A DNA stretch of 64,000 bases, taken from Paenibacillus donghaensis (GTDB lineage: Bacteria; Bacillota; Bacilli; Paenibacillales; Paenibacillaceae). The notes beneath the pieces were generated by a model. The model was not told the origin of the DNA. It saw only the letters and a list, made by a program, of their open reading frames with translations, and did no database searches. The stretch covers positions 2,046,001 through 2,110,000 of the forward strand of contig NZ_CP021780.1 in the NCBI RefSeq assembly GCF_002192415.1. The letters run 5' to 3'. The position numbers and the translations under genes were made by a program. This document shows positions 58,073 through 64,000 of the stretch, in pieces (position 1 is the first letter of the stretch; every line of letters starts with the position of its first letter).

Positions 58073-58216
58073 ATGAGTAGATTGCTTAACCATGCCAGAC
58101 GCAGCTTCGTATATCATGCAGCCACCTGTCTTTCTCTCGTAGCCGTAATATTCGTCTCCGCTCCCAGTGTCCTGTACATCCATCAACCGCAAGCACCTGA
58201 AGAACTGCTGAAATGA
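58073..58216 (+). CDS. agrD: AgrD-like cyclic autoinducer precursor
   Basis: 47 residues. The basic N-terminal leader is SRLLNHARRSFVYHAATC, then a hydrophobic part (LSLVAVIFVSAP). The predicted core is SVLYI, and the tail HQPQAPEELLK has the Pro and acidic PEEL pattern that AgrB recognises. A Ser stands where most AgrD peptides have the ring Cys, so a five-residue lactone is predicted. AGGGAGG lies 9 bases before ATG 58073. Confidence 0.85.
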   Translation: MSRLLNHARRSFVYHAATCLSLVAVIFVSAPSVLYIHQPQAPEELLK

Positions 58217-58230
58217 GGACTAACGAATAA

Positions 58231-58599
58231 ATGATTACCTTATCAGTCACCAATGATATTCATGGCTACGCCGGCGCAGTTGACGTGCCGATAGAGGATA
58301 TTTTGTATATGCAATATAGCAGCTCGATCCGCAGAGTAATTGTCTACACCGCCGGTCAGTCTTATTATCTTGTAGGACCGCTCAGTTACTGGTGCAATGC
58401 CCTCAACAGCAGCGGGTATCAGTTCTCCGAGGGCGACCGAACCGCCGCGATCAATCTGCGCAAGGTGGTCAGAATGAATAATTTTTTCAAAACCGCATAC
58501 TTCGATGACAGTAAAATTGGCTGTATGTTGTCCAAAAATGGCTACGAGGATCTCAAAAAGCAGCTGGGCCATCTGGAAACAACCGTGGCGTTTATATGA
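58231..58599 (+). CDS. LytTR DNA-binding domain protein
   Basis: 122 residues that are almost only a LytTR domain: VDVPIEDILYMQYSSSIRRVIVYTAG, YYLVGPLSYWCNALNSSGYQFSEGDRTAAINLRKV, then KTAYFDDSKIGCMLS. No receiver domain precedes it, unlike AgrA. It starts 14 bases after agrD and is probably the operon's regulator. How it would receive a signal is not evident. GAGG is the only ribosome site, about 13 bases upstream of the start. Confidence 0.85.
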   Translation: MITLSVTNDIHGYAGAVDVPIEDILYMQYSSSIRRVIVYTAGQSYYLVGPLSYWCNALNSSGYQFSEGDRTAAINLRKVVRMNNFFKTAYFDDSKIGCMLSKNGYEDLKKQLGHLETTVAFI

Positions 58600-58622
58600 T
58601 GTTGAGCAGGAGGGGCCAACTC

Positions 58623-58660
58623 TAACACCCAGCGGGATGTCAGGTCTGGCTGGGGCGTTA
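58623..58660 (+). terminator. Stem after the agr-like operon
   Basis: TAACACCCAGC and GCTGGGGCGTTA pair with one bulge or mismatch. There is no U-run. It may end or stabilise the transcript. Confidence 0.5.
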
Positions 58661-58709
58661 GGGAAAGAGTAGTCGAGCAAAAATGAGAGAGTGGACGAGA
58701 AAAAAACAG

Positions 58710-58739
58710 TTGCATTCTTCAATCTTCCTGTGGTATTAT
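58710..58739 (+). promoter_or_regulatory. Putative promoter of tRNA-Val
   Basis: TTGCAT (58710-58715) and TATTAT (58734-58739) are 18 bases apart, 12 bases before the tRNA. Confidence 0.6.
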
Positions 58740-58751
58740 AAATTTCGTTGC

Positions 58752-58822
58752 AGGACGGTAGCTCAGCGGGAGAGCACTATCTTGACAGGGTAGGGGTCAT
58801 GGGTTCGAACCCCATCCGTCCT
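58752..58822 (+). tRNA. tRNA-Val (GAC)
   Basis: The cloverleaf folds without mismatch in the acceptor stem: acceptor AGGACGG with CCGTCCT, D-stem GCTC/GAGC, anticodon stem CTATC/GGTAG around TTGACAG (anticodon GAC), variable loop GGGTC, and T-arm ATGGG-TTCGAAC-CCCAT. CCA is not encoded. The 3' part is the likely attachment site of the following prophage. Confidence 0.95.
58800..58822 (+). other. Probable prophage attachment site (attL)
   Basis: The tRNA 3' half (T-arm and acceptor strand) directly precedes a tyrosine integrase gene oriented towards it, the standard arrangement for integration into a tRNA end. The matching attR would lie beyond the window. Confidence 0.6.
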
Positions 58823-58839
58823 ATACAGTAAGACCACGG

Positions 58840-58873
58840 AAAAGCCTTGATATATAAGGCTTTTTTCTTTTTG
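58840..58873. terminator. Terminator between tRNA and integrase
   Basis: AAAAGCCTT and AAGGCTTTT pair around GATATAT, followed by TTCTTTTT. Confidence 0.85.
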
Positions 58874-58909
58874 TATTGCGATATTTAAAATGAAGAAATA
58901 ATATTGATT

Positions 58910-60145
58910 TTACGACTTGGGGACGGATTGGGGACGGGAATTTTCAGGGGCAAATTTATTAAACCTATCCGCAGTATCGCGACTAAGCTTTTTAGTTACA
59001 TGGGCATAGGTATCGGAAGTAGTTTGCTCTCTTGCATGCCCGAGTTGTTTCTGGATAGCCTTCATGGGAGCGCCGTCTTCGATAAGTAAAGTTGCGCAGC
59101 TGTGGCGAAGATCGTGGAAACGGATCTTTTTCAACTTATGCCGATTCACAAACCTGGTCCACCAACGGTAAGGGTAAGAGTGATAAAACGGTTTTCCATA
59201 TCCACCGTGAAAAACATATTCACGATCCTCACCTTTCCAAAGTTCTGCTTCTTTCATTTCCCACATGTTTTTAAGCCATTCCTTTCGGTGGATTTTCAAC
59301 TCCTCTACATACCAATCTGGTAATGCAATAGTTCGCTTTGAACTTTTGTTTTTCGGCCCTTTTTCAACGGCTTTTCCTTCTTCAGTCAAAGAGATGCTGT
59401 TAACTATATCCATTGTTCGATTCTTCAAATCCACACTATTCCATTCTAGGCCTACAAGCTCTCCTCGGCGACAACCTCCCACTAGAGCTCCTAAGATGAA
59501 GAGGCGCCACTTACGAGGTTCCTGATATAGAGTGGAGATGACAGTGTTGGCCTCTTCCTCCTCATAAAATTCTCCTTCAGATTGTTCTACTACCGGCTTC
59601 TTCACGCCTATTATCGGGTTTTCCTTGATCAATTTCCATTCAGTGGCTCGCTTGAGAATATTTTTTAATACGCGATAGATATATTGAATAGTCCCCGGCT
59701 CCAGACAACCTTCTTTACCATCTTTACGCGCTTCGGGTTTATGGAGATCCGCAACGAAAGTCACGAGATGGATAGTTTTTATTGCCCCTAATTCCTTGTC
59801 TCCTAATTGCTCTTTGATGTGTGAATTGTAGTATGTCTGGTATGTCTTGTAAGATAGTGGAGAAAGATTTGTAGGATTTGAAGCGTACTTTGGCTTCCAT
59901 ACGTTTTCGTAAAATTCATCCAGTCTCATCTTTTGAGGTTTCATGTACGTGCCGGATTCAACTTCTCTTTTAAATTGGTGAAGTTGATCATCAAGATAAT
60001 CTTGAAGCTTTTTTGTAGTTTTAAGAAGTGCTGGATCATCTATTCTGATAGTTCTTGATTCTTTATCTCTTTCTCCTGAGTCGCCTACTTCAACAATAAG
60101 TCGCCAACTACGTTTACCTCTCTTCTCGATGCTACCACTTGCCAT
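58910..60145 (-). CDS. int: Tyrosine site-specific integrase
   Basis: 411 residues. The N-terminal arm-binding domain is SGSIEKRGKRSWRLIVEVGD, and the core-binding domain carries YKTYQTYYNSHIKEQLGDKEL. The catalytic residues are Arg in GGCRRGELVGLEW, His-x-x-Arg in RFHDLRHSCATLL, His in LGHAREQTTSDTYAHV, and Tyr in the same segment. It recombines phage and chromosome at the adjacent tRNA. The gene appears complete. Confidence 0.95.
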   Translation of the reverse strand: MASGSIEKRGKRSWRLIVEVGDSGERDKESRTIRIDDPALLKTTKKLQDYLDDQLHQFKREVESGTYMKPQKMRLDEFYENVWKPKYASNPTNLSPLSYKTYQTYYNSHIKEQLGDKELGAIKTIHLVTFVADLHKPEARKDGKEGCLEPGTIQYIYRVLKNILKRATEWKLIKENPIIGVKKPVVEQSEGEFYEEEEANTVISTLYQEPRKWRLFILGALVGGCRRGELVGLEWNSVDLKNRTMDIVNSISLTEEGKAVEKGPKNKSSKRTIALPDWYVEELKIHRKEWLKNMWEMKEAELWKGEDREYVFHGGYGKPFYHSYPYRWWTRFVNRHKLKKIRFHDLRHSCATLLIEDGAPMKAIQKQLGHAREQTTSDTYAHVTKKLSRDTADRFNKFAPENSRPQSVPKS

Positions 60146-60222
60146 TTAATTCCCTCCTATAAGATCGTATGTTCTGTATTTAGGCATATATAAACAGCCT
60201 TTCAGCTGGAAAGCACTAAAGG

Positions 60223-60633
60223 TTAAATAAAATATTGATCCATTTCCATGGGAATCTGATTACGAGATAAGTATTCTCTTATGGATTCATCTTTTTTAGG
60301 ATCATCATATGCCGTGAGAAGTTTTACGGCAAACTTATTAGCTTGCCGTTCATACTTTCCTGCATTATATAAAGAATGTTCATCTAACCAAAATCGAGAG
60401 ATACCAGGGTGTAATCTATCATGTCCTAACTCATGAGCGCAGATGAATCTTTGCCATTCTTCATCAAGACCGTTATGTATAACTATGAATCTTCGTCGTA
60501 ATTTTCGATAGTATAACCCGCGCGTTCCATCGCCTAAGTTCTCATACCAAACACTAATATTTAGGCGTAATGCAATTTCAAAAGGATCATTCGTCTTAAA
60601 TCTCTTTACCAGATTTGAAACTGTATCGTCCAT
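60223..60633 (-). CDS. ImmA/IrrE family metallopeptidase
   Basis: About 136 residues. The zinc motif HELGHDRLHP matches ImmA-type peptidases, with NKFAVKLL downstream as usual. In ICEBs1-like elements ImmA cleaves the repressor encoded next to it when DNA damage occurs. It begins shortly after the stop of the XRE repressor gene and is probably cotranscribed. ATG 60633 is chosen; TTG 60639 is also possible. Confidence 0.92.
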   Translation of the reverse strand: MDDTVSNLVKRFKTNDPFEIALRLNISVWYENLGDGTRGLYYRKLRRRFIVIHNGLDEEWQRFICAHELGHDRLHPGISRFWLDEHSLYNAGKYERQANKFAVKLLTAYDDPKKDESIREYLSRNQIPMEMDQYFI

Positions 60634-60641
60634 GAGCAACC

Positions 60642-61043
60642 CTACTCATCATTATTTTTCTTCTTACGCCCGTAGGTGGATTTATTTTTTTCTTTAGCAT
60701 CCCAAAACATCGCTTCCATAACGCGTTTGATTTTTTCTCTATTCTCGTTGCTAATTGGAATTCCATCAAACATTACCGGACCGTCTTCTTCAAGCATTAT
60801 TTTAAAATCCCGAGTATCTTTAGGGGTGGCCCAATCAGGAATTTCAGAATCAAAACCTAAAAGATAGTTCGGATTTACATCGAAAAAAGTAGCGATCTTA
60901 TTAACCATATCTGTTCGAGGCTTAGAAATACCTTGCTCCCAAGCGTTATATCGAGGTCGTTTAATACCTAATTTCTCAGCAACCTCATATTGACTTAACC
61001 CCGTAGATTCCCTTAGGCTAATTAATCTCTCTTTAAACTCCAC
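60642..61043 (-). CDS. Phage-type XRE repressor
   Basis: 133 residues. The helix-turn-helix is RLISLRESTGLSQYEVAEKLGIKRPRYNAWEQGISKP, and NPNYLLGFDSE follows as in ImmR-type repressors. The C-terminal part ends in a Lys-rich tail (STYGRKKKNNDE). It should bind the GGATAA-type operators in the divergent region and hold the prophage lysogenic; ImmA next to it is the likely anti-repressor. Confidence 0.92.
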   Translation of the reverse strand: MEFKERLISLRESTGLSQYEVAEKLGIKRPRYNAWEQGISKPRTDMVNKIATFFDVNPNYLLGFDSEIPDWATPKDTRDFKIMLEEDGPVMFDGIPISNENREKIKRVMEAMFWDAKEKNKSTYGRKKKNNDE

Positions 61044-61066
61044 TTAGAATCCATCCTTTAATTTAA

Positions 61067-61111
61067 ATTATCCAAAACCCCTTGACGGATAATTTAGTTA
61101 TCCGTTATAAT
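61067..61111. promoter_or_regulatory. Divergent prophage promoter and operator
   Basis: TTGACG (61082-61087) and TATAAT (61106-61111) are 18 bases apart. CGGATAA-TTTAG-TTATCCG (61086-61104) fills the spacer as an inverted repeat, and a half-site ATTATCC lies at 61067-61073. Repressor binding would block the rightward promoter. Confidence 0.75.
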
Positions 61112-61139
61112 TCAAATATCGAAAGGGGGTCAAGATGGT

Positions 61140-61367
61140 ATGGCTAAAAAAAGGGAGCTGTTTAGTAGGCTCCGTAAATCAAAAGGAACTCAGGTTAAAG
61201 TAGCAGAAGATAACGAAATTTCAGCCGTTTACCTTCGAATGATTGAGAATGGAACATTTACTCCTGGCAGAGACTTAATGTTTAGATTATCAAGATACTT
61301 TGATGTTCCAGCTGAAGAGTTATTCTCGGATTACTTTAAACAGGATAAGTCTGTCCAATTGCGATAA
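61140..61367 (+). CDS. Cro-like XRE regulator
   Basis: 75 residues: ELFSRLRKSKGTQVKVAEDNEISAVYLRMIENGTFTPGRDLMFRLSRYFDV. It lies divergent from the repressor, the usual cro position. An overlapping ATG at 61135 in another frame has the better-placed ribosome site (GGGGG) but no sensible product. Its promoter carries the main operator palindrome. Confidence 0.85.
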   Translation: MAKKRELFSRLRKSKGTQVKVAEDNEISAVYLRMIENGTFTPGRDLMFRLSRYFDVPAEELFSDYFKQDKSVQLR

Positions 61368-61450
61368 TTTAATTATCTACTTCGTATTATATGTAATTTA
61401 TATTATCCGGTCAAGATTTTTTTTGACTAAAATGGATAATTAAAGTATCC
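61363..61450. promoter_or_regulatory. Second operator cluster
   Basis: GATAATTTAATTATC (61363-61377) is a perfect palindrome. TTATCCG (61403-61409) and GGATAAT-TAAAG-TATCC (61434-61450) follow. All share the GGATAA word of the first operator. TTGACT (61423-61428) may be the -35 of the next gene. Confidence 0.6.
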
Positions 61451-61472
61451 ACAGTTAAGGGAGGTAATGATC

Positions 61473-61766
61473 ATGAATGCGGTTGAACAGGCGATTACTG
61501 AAATTATTATAACTCAAGTTGCTGCAGTAGAGAAAAGGATCATGGAAAGATTGTCATTGGAAAAAGACAAGTCACTCACTTTCACTGAAGCATGTGATCA
61601 TCTCAATATGTCAGAGTACACACTTCGTAATCTTTGTAAAACGAAACGGATACCATTCAGGACAATTGGAGTGGATGGTTCAAAGTCACCGAGATATGTT
61701 TTTAGGTTAAACAGTTTGGATCGATGGATTAAAGAAGAAGAAGATCGAAACTATCAGCCACTCTAA
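61473..61766 (+). CDS. Excisionase-like helix-turn-helix protein
   Basis: 97 residues. LTFTEACDHLNMSEYTLRNLCKTKRIPFRTIG and YVFRLNSLDRWIKEEE form the HTH_17/excisionase-type winged helix. The N-terminal 35 residues are a helix. It may direct excision or act as an early regulator. GGGAGGTAA before ATG 61473 favours this start over the ATG 6 bases upstream. Confidence 0.82.
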   Translation: MNAVEQAITEIIITQVAAVEKRIMERLSLEKDKSLTFTEACDHLNMSEYTLRNLCKTKRIPFRTIGVDGSKSPRYVFRLNSLDRWIKEEEDRNYQPL

Positions 61767-61809
61767 CCTATGTTGATTGAACAAAATACTTATGGAGGAG
61801 GCGAACGCT

Positions 61810-62016
61810 TTGAAAGCTGATTTACAAATTGCTTATGAAGCACTATCCCGTGTAGTGGCTGCTGGAGTAGTTGCCGGTGACAAGATCGTTTTAAGAGAAG
61901 CTGGTCTTGCTCGGGCGAAAGCGCTGGAGTTGAAGATGATACTTCACGAACGGGCTATGTGGTCCAACAAAGTCAAGTTGAACCGCGCTGAAACGTACTG
62001 CTTATCAAGTTTATGA
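61810..62016 (+). CDS. Small prophage hypothetical protein
   Basis: 68 residues from TTG 61810, which has GGAGGAGG 8 bases upstream. The sequence is helical and Ala rich (LQIAYEALSRVVAAGVVAGD, LARAKALELKMILHERAM). No family is recognised. It lies between the excisionase-like and ParB-like genes on the same strand. Confidence 0.65.
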   Translation: MKADLQIAYEALSRVVAAGVVAGDKIVLREAGLARAKALELKMILHERAMWSNKVKLNRAETYCLSSL

Positions 62017-62029
62017 AAGGAGAATCTCA

Positions 62030-63148
62030 TTGCTCATTGATATCAGCAAAATCAAAGTAACTGACCGCATCCGGCAGGACTTCAGCGGAATTGAAGAATT
62101 GGCCCAGGACATCGCTGAGAATGGCTTGATCAACCCCATTGTCGTCACCTCGGATTATCAGTTGATTGCCGGAGAACGCCGTCTGAGAGCGAACCAGCAC
62201 CTTGGGAGGCAGCAGGTAGAGGTTAGTATTATGGAGGTTCGTGATTATGCTCACCACTTACAGTTAGAGATCAGCGAGAATGAGCATCGCCGGGATTTTA
62301 CTTTTTCTGAGCGCATTGCTTACGGGAAAAAGATCGAAGAGTTAGAACGAATCAAGGCCAAAGAACGAATGTCTGCAGCCGAAAAGGAAAAATTGCCTGA
62401 GGGCGACAAAGGTCAAGTCAGAGATATTGTTGCAGAGCAAGCCGGTTTCGGTAGTGGCCGTAATTATGATAAAGCAAAATACATTGCCGAAAATGCTACA
62501 CCGGAGATCATCGAACAACTGGATGCTGGACTCATCAGCACTCATAAAGCGTTTGTTAAAACCAAAGAACGCCTTGAGTCAGCGGAAAGGGAGGCGATGG
62601 AAGCGAATGAACGTGCGGATGCTGCTGAAAGAGAAAAGGAGATGCTTCGCCAGCAATTTAAAGACTCAGTTCCTGCGGATCAAGTGGAAGAGGCGGTTGC
62701 GGCCGCCATAGAGCGCCAGCAAGAAGAAAATGATGTATTTATAGCTCAGAAGGATAAAGAGACTCAGAAGGCCCTTAAAGAGCGTGACGCAAAGTGGAAA
62801 AAGGAGATTGAAGCAGAATCGCAGAAAGTACGTGACCTTAACGCTGGCTACAAAAGAATCCAAGAAGAATTAGAGGAACTGAAACTTCGGCAGCCTGAGG
62901 ATTTCGATGAGCAGCAAGCAAAGTTGAAGCTCAAAAGTCTCCAATACAAAGCTGACTACAATACCACTCAATTCAATATCTACGTCAAGAAATTTCTTGA
63001 AACCGCAGCGCTCACGTCCTTAATGATTGGTTCAATATCAAGCGCTAGCAACAGCGAAAAGAAAAGACTTAATGAAAGCCTGGACATGCTTCAATCATTT
63101 ATCGATCAAGTAAGACCAGTCGCGAATGGCAGAAAGGTGGTTCAGTAA
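62030..63148 (+). CDS. ParB/Spo0J-type N-terminal domain protein
   Basis: 372 residues starting with TTG after AAAGGAGAA. The ParB N-terminal domain spans about 1-95, with GIEELAQDIAENGLINPIVV, LIAGERRLRANQHLG (CTP-binding GERR) and LEISENEHRRDFTFSERI. A long coiled coil (about 180-300) and a C-terminal helical part follow. No ParA partner is seen. In prophages such proteins act in replication or regulation rather than partition. The stop overlaps the next start by one base. Confidence 0.87.
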   Translation: MLIDISKIKVTDRIRQDFSGIEELAQDIAENGLINPIVVTSDYQLIAGERRLRANQHLGRQQVEVSIMEVRDYAHHLQLEISENEHRRDFTFSERIAYGKKIEELERIKAKERMSAAEKEKLPEGDKGQVRDIVAEQAGFGSGRNYDKAKYIAENATPEIIEQLDAGLISTHKAFVKTKERLESAEREAMEANERADAAEREKEMLRQQFKDSVPADQVEEAVAAAIERQQEENDVFIAQKDKETQKALKERDAKWKKEIEAESQKVRDLNAGYKRIQEELEELKLRQPEDFDEQQAKLKLKSLQYKADYNTTQFNIYVKKFLETAALTSLMIGSISSASNSEKKRLNESLDMLQSFIDQVRPVANGRKVVQ

Positions 63149-63561
63149 TGGAAACAGGACAAATTCTTGCAGTAGTAGGTCAGCAATTGCAATGGTCAGA
63201 ACAACAAGGAGCGGCAGTTAGGATGCTATTTGAAGCTATGGGTGCTATGAAGACAGAAATGGCTGAAGACAAAGAAGAAATGAAAATGATGGTCCAGGAA
63301 GTAAGGGATAGCGTCACTCTTATTGACGCCGAATGCGATCAGATGCAGACGGCAGTGAGATTGAGATCCAATGAACTCACAAAGCATCGTTTTAAGGATT
63401 CTGATATGAAGTTTAAGGAAATGGTCGGAAAATATCGGCGAATGATCTGGAGTAGGCTGAAGGAGCATTTCAGTGTCGCGAAATACAGTCACATACGCCG
63501 AATTGATTTTGATGATGCTATAGACTTCGTCAGAAACTTTCAGCCGGAGGATTATATATGA
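63148..63561 (+). CDS. ORF6C domain-like prophage protein
   Basis: 137 residues. The N-terminal helical region is MLFEAMGAMKTEMAEDKEEM. The C-terminal RLRSNELTKHRF, KFKEMVGKYRRMIWSRLKEHF and HIRRIDFDDAIDFVRNFQP match the ORF6C domain, often found at the ends of phage antirepressor-like proteins. No BRO or AntA domain is present. It is coupled to its neighbours by overlaps at both ends. Confidence 0.75.
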   Translation: METGQILAVVGQQLQWSEQQGAAVRMLFEAMGAMKTEMAEDKEEMKMMVQEVRDSVTLIDAECDQMQTAVRLRSNELTKHRFKDSDMKFKEMVGKYRRMIWSRLKEHFSVAKYSHIRRIDFDDAIDFVRNFQPEDYI

Positions 63562-63761
63562 GTCTAGAGCGTCTGTTACAGCGAATTGAGGCAAGGCGCA
63601 GGCTGAATGAACTGCTGAACTTCCGTTCCAATAAATCACTCACAGAAGCTGCTATGGGTTTGATAGATAAGGAGATTTCCGATCTTGAGGATTTTCTGAG
63701 GAGCAAAGCGGTATGTCAGCACAACGTAAAAATGACCACGTTGAGGGACGCGGCCATTTAA
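63558..63761 (+). CDS. Small prophage hypothetical protein
   Basis: 67 residues starting at an ATGA overlap with the previous stop. The sequence (LERLLQRIEARRRLNELLNF, GLIDKEISDLEDFLRSKAV) is helical. No family is recognised. Confidence 0.65.
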   Translation: MSLERLLQRIEARRRLNELLNFRSNKSLTEAAMGLIDKEISDLEDFLRSKAVCQHNVKMTTLRDAAI

Positions 63762-63841
63762 AAGGCAAAATCAAATTTTCGAGTTTATCGTATCACAGCC
63801 TTTTCACGCGGTCAACATGTTCGGCAGGAGAGGTGAGGTGA
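63713..63841 (+). CDS. Possible overlapping small prophage protein
   Basis: 42 residues (SAQRKNDHVEGRGHLKGKIK, FSSLSYHSLFTRSTCSAGEV), with GAGGAG about 9 bases before ATG 63713. It overlaps the preceding gene by 49 bases and its stop is directly before the TTG of the next gene. It may be real and coupled, or a by-product. Confidence 0.35.
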   Translation: MSAQRKNDHVEGRGHLKGKIKFSSLSYHSLFTRSTCSAGEVR

Positions 63842-64000
63842 TTGGCGAACCCACAGCCAGAAGATGGCTATGTAAAGCTAGCCAATGAAATATGGAACGA
63901 ACTCATTAGGCGCGATTTTTCAAAGCGCCAAAAAGACATCATTTTGTTAATCATTCGAATGTCTTATGGATGTCGAAAGAAAATGGCATCAATCCCCAAG
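63842..64000 (+). CDS. Phage replication protein, N-terminal part
   Basis: 53 codons from TTG 63842 to the window edge: ANPQPEDGYVKLANEIWNEL, then RRDFSKRQKDIILLIIRMSYG. This matches the winged-helix start of phage replication initiator (O-type/DnaD-like) proteins. AGGTGAGG lies just upstream. The gene continues beyond the window. Confidence 0.8.
   Translation, partial: MANPQPEDGYVKLANEIWNELIRRDFSKRQKDIILLIIRMSYGCRKKMASIPK

Overview
The window reads as a chromosomal segment of a Paenibacillus-like Firmicute. Evidence: strong GGAGG-type ribosome binding sites, frequent TTG/GTG starts, lipoprotein-anchored solute-binding proteins, YcnI, YitT, DUF3231 and YjcQ family proteins, a Crp/Fnr YeiL-like regulator, carbohydrate-active enzymes (GH36, GH127, GH94), a CcpA cre-like site, a LexA box of the Bacillus type, and the start of a prophage at a tRNA gene. 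All names rest on motif reading; no database search was possible.

Layout. 1-1000: a cupin gene broken by a hairpin repeat, then nested intergenic repeats. 1.0-3.1 kb: P-loop kinase, lipoprotein, histidine phosphatase, acetyltransferase. 3.1-8.8 kb: decayed YesM/YesN-type two-component genes, a sugar ABC transporter with a cre-like site, and an SgrR-like regulator. 8.9-13.8 kb: DUF4173 membrane protein, an internally deleted IS200/IS605 tnpB, a small anchored protein, MerR and Crp/Fnr regulators. 13.8-15.2 kb: gene-free and repeat-rich. 15.2-22.3 kb: lipoprotein, YcnI, a ferredoxin remnant next to an apparently complete IS200/IS605 element, and an alpha-galactosidase. 22.4-23.2 kb: repeats. 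23.2-33.8 kb: metabolic and regulatory genes, including a MazG-like gene with one nonsense codon, map, and a heme oxygenase-bacteriophytochrome pair whose phytochrome has a one-base frameshift and a degenerate GGDEF domain. 33.9-36.4 kb: an IS91-type element, a 58-bp tandem repeat and a palindrome array. 36.5-40.9 kb: glyoxalase-fold dioxygenase, SDR-like protein, XRE/membrane pair, acetyltransferase, DegV. 41-43 kb: gene remnants and a three-level nest of repeats. 43-48 kb: ThrE-type exporter pair, Y-family polymerase with SOS box, YitT, DUF3231 protein, protein kinase. 48.4-55.2 kb: glycan utilisation (AraC/GH127; LacI/cellobiose phosphorylase with matching operators). 55.4-58.6 kb: small proteins and a compact agr-like peptide-signalling operon. 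58.75-64 kb: tRNA-Val followed by the left end of a prophage running off the window.

Two results stand out. (1) The agr-like operon (56919-58599) encodes a multi-pass membrane protein, AgrB, an AgrD whose predicted ring residue is Ser, and a LytTR-only protein. No histidine kinase or receiver domain is visible. (2) The intergenic regions are built from layered repeats. A palindrome family with two 10-nt half-sites around a 6-nt centre occurs in arrays of about four. Elements bounded by GGTTACTACTTAGG / CCTAAGTAGTAACC sit exactly at those centres, which they duplicate (GAAACT, AGTTTC, and an imperfect GAATCT/AAATCT). A separate 103-bp inverted-repeat element has in turn landed in one of these composites.
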